5,084 nucleotides of DNA from NCBI GenBank assembly GCA_947178685.1, contig CAMWZE010000155.1, forward strand, positions 1 to 5,084. Direction: 5' to 3'. The notes beneath the pieces were generated by a model. That model saw nothing but the letters and a program-made list of their open reading frames with translations, was not told the origin of the DNA and did not search any database. A program made the position numbers and the translations under genes. This DNA comes from an uncultured Porphyromonadaceae bacterium. GTDB lineage: Bacteria; Bacteroidota; Bacteroidia; Bacteroidales; Muribaculaceae. This document shows, in pieces, positions 1-5,084 of the stretch (its first letter is position 1; every line of letters starts with the position of its first letter).

Positions 1-812
1 CCTTCACCGCGACCCTCGCTATTTGCTCCGCGATGACCACCTCTGTATTCGCCGTGTCTTTCTCCGTTACGTTGGCCGTTTTCAACAGACTTTTTATTTG
101 TGGTGTCCCCAAAATTTCTTGGTGTGTGTTCAACGCCACATACTGCATAAAATGCTGTACGATACCAGTTGAACGACCATGTAAGTCCTGTCAAGGACAT
201 TGCAAGAACGAATAGTAGTGCATACATGCCGCCTGCCACATGCAGACCCTTCCATATACCACGCCAGCCATCCTTGAATGAGATCGATAAACTGCGACGT
301 AGATTCTTACGGGCGCGCGGCCACCATATGATGACTCCGGTTATAAGGACAATCACGAAGATAAGAGTGGAGATGCCTACAAGAAGCTTGCCGACTTTAA
401 CACCATCTCCATGAGGATTAGCACTGTCAAGAAGCCAGCGGTGGAGCTTGAACATCGTAGAGAAGAAGCCGATACGTTCATATTTGCCGGTGATTTGTCC
501 GGAATATGGATCAACAAACAAAGAGGCTCTGCGAGGTTTGGAGAGATTTACCTGATATGTCCTGTCTTTGTCGGCAAACACTGTTACCCCTGTGATGGAC
601 ACGGAATCGGGTAAAGTAGCTTTGACAGTTTCCATAAGCTCGCCCATAGGGATTGGTTCTCCATCGGAGGAGCTTACATAGTAAACATCGCTTTTAATGC
701 TACGGGTAATTTCCGGCTCGAAGATAAGCATTGCCCCTGAGAAGCAAATTAGGGTTATGATTATTCCGAATGGCACGGAAAGCCACAGATGAATCTTACG
801 AAAAATCTTCAT
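1..812 (-). CDS. xusC: PepSY-associated transmembrane protein, XusC-like, probable inner-membrane ferrisiderophore reductase (3' end missing)
   Basis: Third gene of the operon. It starts at ATG 812, six bases after the stop of the lipoprotein gene, and stays open to the left edge (270 codons visible). Seen: a short basic N-terminus (MKIFRKIHLW), TM1 at about residues 12-32, a periplasmic PepSY-type segment at about 33-118 with VDPYSGQITG at 100-109, the motif KLHRWLL at 122-128, TM2 at about 141-164 ending in WWPRARKN, a basic cytoplasmic stretch, then LHVAGGMYALL and TM3 at about 190-213. The basic residues after TM2 support this topology. Histidines H8, H124 and H191 lie at membrane edges and could be heme ligands. 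After TM3 comes a hydrophilic Gly/Arg/His-rich stretch (about 238-270). Family knowledge: PepSY-TM proteins include the heme-containing ferrisiderophore reductase FoxB, and XusC of B. thetaiotaomicron occupies this same operon position. The reductase role here is inferred. At least one more TM helix is expected beyond the edge. Confidence 0.88.
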   Translation of the reverse strand, partial: MKIFRKIHLWLSVPFGIIITLICFSGAMLIFEPEITRSIKSDVYYVSSSDGEPIPMGELMETVKATLPDSVSITGVTVFADKDRTYQVNLSKPRRASLFVDPYSGQITGKYERIGFFSTMFKLHRWLLDSANPHGDGVKVGKLLVGISTLIFVIVLITGVIIWWPRARKNLRRSLSISFKDGWRGIWKGLHVAGGMYALLFVLAMSLTGLTWSFNWYRTAFYAVCGVEHTPRNFGDTTNKKSVENGQRNGERHGEYRGGHRGANSEGRGE

Positions 813-818
813 AGAGCA

Positions 819-2222
819 TTATTTTACAGGATCCAAATATCCGAAGCCTGTTATGTCGGAAGCACCCTCGATCACCACACCCTTGGTGGCCTGAGCGGTT
901 GCGGGATTGATCCGATATATTGTGGGATAGCCATTTTCCACGTTGACAGGGATATACACGTTGCCGTTTTGAGTAAATACTGTCTTGCCTAATGATGTGA
1001 CATTGTCAGGGAGTCCGGTTACGTATGACAGTTTCTTTGATGTGGCGTCAAAGATTGCGAGGTCGGTACCGGCAAACCCACTCTGGGAAAGTGGACGGTC
1101 GTACATCACCATCAGGAAGTAATTGCCTCCCGCGGGCCAGCAACGCATGAACGACTTACCGTCGGCTTGCGATTCGATATCACAATAATAGTCGTCAAAT
1201 TGTTTCGAGCCGGCCGGAATGCGGCATACGCCGGCATTGAGCTTTGTCTTCTGAAGCGGATCGGTCATAGTTTTGGCATAAGAGGGGGAGAATACATAGA
1301 TATCGCCATTATCCGCTGCCCAGATTGTCTGATAATACTGCGATCTGTAGCGCCCCGAAGGTGTGCTGATACGATCGGTTTTCACGAGTGTCGGATTAAG
1401 GAAATCGTCGTTGTCGTAAATTGCGACCCAGCACTCGTCGGGATACTGTGTGCCGACAAGTTCACCTGCCTTATACGAGCCAGCGCCGGAGCCTCCTGCT
1501 TCAGTATGTACAAGATGTTCGTATCCTTCGCGTATCCATTTCCCATTGTCGTAGGCCGCGCCGTATTGGCTCAGACCCATCGGAATTGCTCCGCAATACA
1601 AGCGTGATCCGCTTTGTTCGGCTCCGGCGAGAGTGACATATTCACCGTTACCGAGGAAATTCTCCATCAGATAGGGGTGCTCTGCAGTAGCATGATTGGT
1701 GGTGGAGGTTTCGTTAATAACATCCAGGTAGGTCACGTTGAGCATCATGGCATGATAGCCGTTTGCGTCAACCACATCGGCAGATTCTCCCGTAGCCATC
1801 GTCAAAATATCGTTGTCGTAGGCACCGTAAGATGAAAAACGGCTGATGCGATATTCTGTGCCGCGAGCAGTCATTTCACCGTCAGTTCCGAGTATGTAAC
1901 TGCGTGTGGTTCCGGCATTGCCCTGATTATAGGTTAGAGCGTAGAGGTAGTTCTTGTGAAACACCCACTGAGTTGCTCCGTCGTTAAGCAAACCGTTGTT
2001 GACCGGCGATAGAGTCCCTTCGTCAAGCGACTCACCGGTAAGCAGCACATAGGAAGTGGCATTAGAGCCTTGAACAGTTGTGGCAAATACAAATTTACCT
2101 TTACCATTACTGTCACTGTCATTCTCACCTCCATTCTTTGGCTCATCGGAGCTTGAGCAGGATACCAATGCCATGGGCATCATCAGCGCGCCAAATGCGC
2201 CAAACAGAAATTTCTTCTTCAT
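819..2222 (-). CDS. xusB: DUF4374 surface lipoprotein, XusB-like siderophore-capturing protein
   Basis: Encodes 467 residues. The N-terminus is a lipoprotein signal: MKKK, a hydrophobic core, then lipobox LVSC with the lipidated cysteine at residue 22. It is followed by SSSDEP and an Asp/Asn/Gly-rich linker to about residue 42. Ser and acidic residues right after the cysteine resemble the Bacteroidota lipoprotein export signal, which suggests exposure on the cell surface. The remainder matches the DUF4374 family in its opening (KFVFATTVQG at 43-52) and its close (IYRINPATAQATKGVV, then ITGFGYL). Repeated short beta-type segments such as GDIYVFSP and GNVYIPV fit a beta-propeller fold. A TTG lies two codons upstream at 2228, but ATG 2222 gives a standard signal peptide and is preferred. 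The gene begins 15 bases after the receptor stop and ends 6 bases before the PepSY gene. In B. thetaiotaomicron XusB binds ferric enterobactin outside the cell; the same role is inferred here. Non-lipid cysteines are at 210, 264, 333, 347 and 361. Confidence 0.92.
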   Translation of the reverse strand: MKKKFLFGAFGALMMPMALVSCSSSDEPKNGGENDSDSNGKGKFVFATTVQGSNATSYVLLTGESLDEGTLSPVNNGLLNDGATQWVFHKNYLYALTYNQGNAGTTRSYILGTDGEMTARGTEYRISRFSSYGAYDNDILTMATGESADVVDANGYHAMMLNVTYLDVINETSTTNHATAEHPYLMENFLGNGEYVTLAGAEQSGSRLYCGAIPMGLSQYGAAYDNGKWIREGYEHLVHTEAGGSGAGSYKAGELVGTQYPDECWVAIYDNDDFLNPTLVKTDRISTPSGRYRSQYYQTIWAADNGDIYVFSPSYAKTMTDPLQKTKLNAGVCRIPAGSKQFDDYYCDIESQADGKSFMRCWPAGGNYFLMVMYDRPLSQSGFAGTDLAIFDATSKKLSYVTGLPDNVTSLGKTVFTQNGNVYIPVNVENGYPTIYRINPATAQATKGVVIEGASDITGFGYLDPVK

Positions 2223-2237
2223 TATCAATTATTTTTA

Positions 2238-4616
2238 TCAGTTGCCAAAATATATTCTTACCTTCCCATAAAAGGCTCTGCCTGCTTTCTGGAGGCTAAA
2301 GTTGTCGTAAAGCCGTTCGTTGGTGAAATTACGGCACTCGAAAGAAAAATTATATCTTCCGTTTTTAATGCCGTAAGATACGGTGAGATTATGAGAGAAT
2401 TGATCAGGCACCATATAGTCGTTGTTGTTAGAGCCTATATTGGAGGCGTAATAACAGAATTTATGGGTGTACTGGTTGTCGTAGGCAACGGTAAGCACAT
2501 TGCTTTTTTCGCCCAGACCATGCCAGTAGAAGTTAATGTCGGAATCAGCAAACATATAGGGTTGATTGGGCATGCGCTCCCTATAAGCCACATTCGCCAT
2601 TGTGCTTCCCATTGCCGTCTTCATGTTGTCGCGCACATTCATCTGAGTGAAATTGCCCCCGAGACTTACCCACTTTGAGAAATTGTAGCGTGCCGAGACA
2701 CTAAAGCCTTTTGTATCAACCTTGCCATAGTTGACATAGGTGGCGGCCGACTTTCCACCGCTCAAGGCCAAGATGTTGCGCTGTATATAATCTCTTGTGT
2801 CGCGGTAAATGAATCCTGCCTCAACATAAATTATGTTGTTGCCGAATGTTGCGTTGTAGCTTAGATTCAGGTTGACATTATGACTTGACTCAGGTTTCAG
2901 CGACATATCGCCGACTTCAAGATCTTCGTCGCCAAACATCTCTTCGATAGTGGGCAGACGGTATGCCTTTTCGTAAGATGCCTTCATCTGGAATCCGAGA
3001 GGCATGAACCATGTTCCGGCTGCACCATAGCCAAAGGCATCAACCGAGCGGGAGCTTTTTACATAAGTATCCTGCGCAGATGTAGTGGCGGCCGGTCCGG
3101 ACACATATTGGTGATATTGTTTGCCAAACGCGATAAAATTCAACTTGTTGTTCGGGGTATACCTGTAAGATAATCCCACGATGTTTTTGGTGGTGATTTT
3201 CCCTATTTCATCTGAGCTTACAATGGAGGCAAGCAAATTGTCGTTAGAGCGATTGAATGTATTGAATACATCGTTTACAGTGAAGAGATGATTATCATTG
3301 AGTCGATAATCCGTGGTGAACGTAGCTGTCCAGTTATTGTTGTTGGCCCGTGAATTCTGATACGACTGTTCGCCGGGAGAATTAAGAGGATCGGTTTCTC
3401 CACGCCAGTTATATTTCACAGACGCAGTGTCAACATTGATTGTGACGTTGCGGTTATAGTTTGCATTGAACGCTACGTCAAGCCCTTTTGTGAAGAGATT
3501 GCGTTTGCCATATTCCACGGCTCCGATAAGGGAATGACCGTGGCGATGCTTCTGTCCATAAACAATTTCTTGCCGCACACCTGTCTGTATCTGCTTATAC
3601 ATGTGGGAATATGTAAATGAGCCCATAAGTCGGTCGGCCCACGGTTTATTTACAAATCCTATTTTAGCGATTACTGCCTCGTTATGATATGTATCGTTGA
3701 AACGGCGCACATGCTCAAGCTTATTCCTGTTGATGCCACCGGTGGTGAAATTCTCGACAGGGGCGTCAACCCAATAGTCATTATCGGAATAATTTTGAAA
3801 TGCGTTGATTTCATACTTGAATCCGTTGCCGAGGGTCTGTCCGAAATTTACGTATGCCTTGTGGGTGTTGAATGAGCCGTAAGAATAAGATGCATCAAGA
3901 AACCATCGCCTTTGGCGTTTGGGTGTGACAATATTAATGACACCACCGATCGCGTCAGACCCGAATCCTACAGGGACTACTCCACGATACACCTCGATAC
4001 GGTCGGCGAAGTTTACAGGAATGTTGTTTATGCCAAATGAACTTCCGACTCCTTCCTGAGGCACACCGTCAATGAACACTTTTACATGCTTTCCGCTGAA
4101 CCCGTCCATCGTCACCGCCATATCTGATCCTACACCTCCGCTCTCGCGGATTTTCATACCCGGAGCTTTAGAGAGAGCCTCGCTAAGAGTTTTGGTGGTA
4201 TTCACCAGTTCCTTTGTATCAACCGCTGTGGCATTGAATGCCGAGTTCTTTACCTTGCTCAGAGTGTTTCCAACTACTATGACCTCCGCCAGCTGAGTTG
4301 CCGGTTTCAATTTGACATTGAGTTTAGTGCGGTCTTTTGCCTTTATGGTCGCTTTCAGCTCCAGTTTTTCATAACCGACAGATGAGAAGACTATAGTGTA
4401 GGTGCCGGCAGGAGCATTGATATGATATAACCCTTTGTCATTAGTGGTGCTTGAAAAAGCTGTACCTTTCAGATATACATTCGCATAATCTATCGGTTCA
4501 CCATCTGAAGAAAGAACCTTTCCGGAAATCATGCCGGTAATATCCTTGGCAGACAGATTTAACGATAGCAAACAAATTACAAGTACTGCTAAGATATATT
4601 TCTTGGGCGATGACAT
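2238..4616 (-). CDS. xusA: TonB-dependent outer-membrane receptor, XusA-like xenosiderophore transporter
   Basis: Encodes 792 residues, full length for the family. Domains in order: a Sec signal peptide (about 1-23, predicted cut after LNLSA), a carboxypeptidase-regulatory-like beta-sandwich (about 29-104, with GEPIDYANVYLKGT and DKGLYHINAPAGTY), a Ton box at about 109-116 (LAEVIVVG), the plug (about 125-232, with SEALSKAPGMKI, VKVFIDGVPQ, RIEVYRG and GSDAIGGVINIVTP), and a 22-strand-type barrel from about 235 to the end. The barrel carries the family motif AYRLPTIEEMFG followed by LKPESSHN (551-580) and an aromatic-rich final strand (GKVRIYF). It takes up a ferric chelate across the outer membrane using energy from TonB-ExbB-ExbD, none of which is encoded here. 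It is first in the operon with a DUF4374 lipoprotein and a PepSY protein, as in B. thetaiotaomicron xusABC. Start ATG 4616 gives a clean signal peptide. The fold is certain; the ferric enterobactin-type substrate is inferred from gene order. A His cluster (H357, H359, H361) lies in a barrel loop. Confidence 0.94.
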   Translation of the reverse strand: MSSPKKYILAVLVICLLSLNLSAKDITGMISGKVLSSDGEPIDYANVYLKGTAFSSTTNDKGLYHINAPAGTYTIVFSSVGYEKLELKATIKAKDRTKLNVKLKPATQLAEVIVVGNTLSKVKNSAFNATAVDTKELVNTTKTLSEALSKAPGMKIRESGGVGSDMAVTMDGFSGKHVKVFIDGVPQEGVGSSFGINNIPVNFADRIEVYRGVVPVGFGSDAIGGVINIVTPKRQRRWFLDASYSYGSFNTHKAYVNFGQTLGNGFKYEINAFQNYSDNDYWVDAPVENFTTGGINRNKLEHVRRFNDTYHNEAVIAKIGFVNKPWADRLMGSFTYSHMYKQIQTGVRQEIVYGQKHRHGHSLIGAVEYGKRNLFTKGLDVAFNANYNRNVTINVDTASVKYNWRGETDPLNSPGEQSYQNSRANNNNWTATFTTDYRLNDNHLFTVNDVFNTFNRSNDNLLASIVSSDEIGKITTKNIVGLSYRYTPNNKLNFIAFGKQYHQYVSGPAATTSAQDTYVKSSRSVDAFGYGAAGTWFMPLGFQMKASYEKAYRLPTIEEMFGDEDLEVGDMSLKPESSHNVNLNLSYNATFGNNIIYVEAGFIYRDTRDYIQRNILALSGGKSAATYVNYGKVDTKGFSVSARYNFSKWVSLGGNFTQMNVRDNMKTAMGSTMANVAYRERMPNQPYMFADSDINFYWHGLGEKSNVLTVAYDNQYTHKFCYYASNIGSNNNDYMVPDQFSHNLTVSYGIKNGRYNFSFECRNFTNERLYDNFSLQKAGRAFYGKVRIYFGN

Positions 4617-4649
4617 ATTTATTAATAGTATTGAGCCTTAAATTTTATG

Positions 4650-4657
4650 CAAAGTTC
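4650..4657 (-). promoter_or_regulatory. Candidate -7 element of the xusABC promoter
   Basis: On the minus strand this reads GAACTTTG, one mismatch from the Bacteroidota -7 consensus TAnnTTTG. Transcription would begin around 4643-4646, leaving a leader of roughly 27-30 bases before ATG 4616. No clear TTG-type -33 element lies 19-21 bases upstream; the sequence there is TTTTTCAGAC. A weak -33 element would fit a promoter that needs an activator, but this is inference from one imperfect match. Confidence 0.35.
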
Positions 4658-4670
4658 GGTATATTATCTC

Positions 4671-4724
4671 GTCTGAAAAATACTTAATTTTGAGTATTGT
4701 AATTGTATTTGTCTGAATATTACT
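4671..4724. repeat. 14-bp imperfect direct repeat with 40-bp periodicity, possible tandem regulator sites
   Basis: GTCTGAAAAATACT at 4671-4684 recurs as GTCTGAATATTACT at 4711-4724. Twelve of 14 bases are identical, and the copies start exactly 40 bp apart, close to four helical turns. Relative to the candidate xusA start of transcription they sit at about -28 to -41 and -68 to -81, where paired activator or repressor sites often lie. The repeat is seen directly; a regulatory role is inference. Confidence 0.5.
4679..4698. repeat. Short dyad symmetry AATACT-N8-AGTATT
   Basis: Perfect 6-bp arms (4679-4684 and 4693-4698) flank the 8-base spacer TAATTTTG. The spacer itself matches the Bacteroidota -7 consensus TAnnTTTG on the plus strand, though no TTG is found at the right distance upstream. 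The left arm overlaps the first copy of the 14-bp direct repeat. It could be an operator or an A/T-rich coincidence. Confidence 0.4.
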
Positions 4725-4753
4725 ACGTTGTGAAAATTGATTTCATAAGAAAA

Positions 4754-4921
4754 ATGATTAAATGCATATTTGTAGTGGCGAACGAACTGATCATGGGAGA
4801 TGAATATCACGGGAGGAATATCGAAAACGATTGTCACGAAGGAGATATGACCGTCTTAAGGTATAATGACAATTTTACGGTATTAAACCTTGACGTTTCA
4901 TATCAGTCAAAGACTAAATGA
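4754..4921 (+). CDS. Weak candidate small protein of 55 residues, unrecognised
   Basis: An ATG at 4754, preceded by an A-rich stretch (ATAAGAAAA), opens a 55-codon frame ending in TGA at 4919-4921. It begins MIKCIFVVANELIMGDEYHG and ends VSYQSKTK. The frame is also open upstream to a TTG at 4703, but that start gives no better leader. No signal peptide, full membrane helix or known motif is visible; a short hydrophobic start (CIFVVA) is followed by a mixed, rather acidic chain. It lies alone between the xusA promoter region and a plus-strand promoter. It may be a chance frame or a decayed gene, and no function can be assigned. Confidence 0.2.
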   Translation: MIKCIFVVANELIMGDEYHGRNIENDCHEGDMTVLRYNDNFTVLNLDVSYQSKTK

Positions 4922-4960
4922 CGAACTGCACCATAGTGGTGGCTAATGATAGGCAGGTGA

Positions 4961-4992
4961 TTGCTTGCTTAATTCTAAAATAGCTAACTTTG
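4961..4992 (+). promoter_or_regulatory. Bacteroidota-type promoter directing transcription off the right edge
   Basis: TTG at 4961-4963 (-33) is separated by 21 bases from TAACTTTG at 4985-4992, an exact match to the -7 consensus TAnnTTTG. A second TTG at 4965-4967 would give a 17-base spacer. Transcription would start near 4997-5000 and run rightward, away from the xus operon, so the neighbouring gene is divergent and separately controlled. Confidence 0.55.
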
Positions 4993-5062
4993 CGGTAGCA
5001 TTGGAAAACTGTTATTTTCTTCTTCAAACAAAATATTTCCTGTAAAAAGAATTGGCGAACAC

Positions 5063-5084
5063 ATGGGCATCGAAAACTGCCGTA
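5063..5084 (+). CDS. Possible start of a gene running off the right edge
   Basis: The ATG at 5063 follows the plus-strand promoter by about 65 bases and is preceded by an A-rich stretch (GTAAAAAGAATTGGCGAAC). Only seven codons are visible (MGIENCR), so neither the frame nor a product can be confirmed. The true start could lie beyond the window. Confidence 0.2.

Larger units (their letters stand above)
4617..5084. other. Upstream region of the operon without a confident gene
   Basis: This A/T-rich stretch to the right of xusA holds the candidate xusA promoter (4650-4657), the 14-bp direct repeat and dyad (4671-4724), a small TGAAA-N5-TTTCA inverted repeat at 4731-4745, the doubtful 55-codon frame (4754-4921), a 5-bp hairpin CACCA-TAG-TGGTG at 4929-4941 and a plus-strand promoter (4961-4992). 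I see no tRNA, riboswitch, insertion sequence or gene for a sigma/anti-sigma pair in it. Confidence 0.6.

Noticed and set aside
796..819. Seven-codon frame (MLYEDFS) whose ATG overlaps the stop of the lipoprotein gene
   Set aside because: It is out of frame with the PepSY gene and very short. It could in theory affect coupling, but A/T-rich junctions give such frames by chance.
1167..1607. Plus-strand 146-codon open frame
   Set aside because: It lies wholly antisense to the DUF4374 lipoprotein gene, has no family resemblance and is best explained as a shadow of that gene.
2223..2228. TTG at 2228 as the start of the lipoprotein gene
   Set aside because: ATG at 2222 is two codons downstream and gives a normal MKKK signal peptide; nothing favours the TTG.
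3684..4296. Plus-strand open frames antisense to the receptor gene
   Set aside because: They have no motifs or leader and follow from the codon pattern of the real minus-strand gene.
4660..4671. GATAAT on the minus strand as part of a Fur box
   Set aside because: Only one hexamer matches; the repeated or inverted hexamers that define a Fur site are missing.
4627..4699. AGTATTG occurring at 4627-4633 and 4693-4699
   Set aside because: A 7-base match with no longer extension is weak in A/T-rich sequence.
4731..4745. TGAAA-N5-TTTCA inverted repeat as an operator
   Set aside because: Five-base arms in A/T-rich DNA are expected by chance, and it lies far from the candidate promoters.
4929..4941. 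CACCA-TAG-TGGTG hairpin as a terminator
   Set aside because: The stem is only 5 bp and no T-run follows on either strand.

Overview
The window looks like a Bacteroidota chromosome, most likely order Bacteroidales (a gut Bacteroides- or Muribaculaceae-type organism). The evidence is a TonB-dependent receptor with an N-terminal carboxypeptidase-regulatory-like domain, a DUF4374 surface lipoprotein with a Bacteroidota-style acidic export signal, an exact Bacteroidota -7 promoter element (TAACTTTG), and A/T-rich leaders without Shine-Dalgarno sequences. The family-level placement is an inference.

Positions 1-4616 hold three tightly packed minus-strand genes that read right to left: a TonB-dependent outer-membrane receptor (4616-2238), a DUF4374 lipoprotein (2222-819) and a PepSY-associated transmembrane protein (from 812, running off the left edge). 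The gaps are 15 and 6 bp, so this is almost certainly one operon. Gene content and order match the xenosiderophore utilization system XusA-XusB-XusC of Bacteroides thetaiotaomicron (BT2065-BT2064-BT2063). In that system a surface lipoprotein captures foreign ferric enterobactin-type siderophores, the receptor imports them, and the PepSY inner-membrane protein is thought to act downstream, probably in iron release. The window therefore probably carries a siderophore-piracy operon. Its substrate here is inferred from homology and gene order only.

Positions 4617-5084 contain no confidently coding gene. This region has the probable xusA promoter, a 14-bp direct repeat with 40-bp periodicity and an overlapping short dyad just upstream of it, a weak 55-codon plus-strand ORF, and a good plus-strand promoter at 4961-4992 that points to a gene beyond the right edge.

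No RNA genes, insertion sequences, CRISPR arrays or convincing terminators were seen. The most useful leads are the unexplained repeats in front of the operon, the Gly/Arg/His-rich periplasmic loop of the PepSY protein, and the likely reductase role of that protein.
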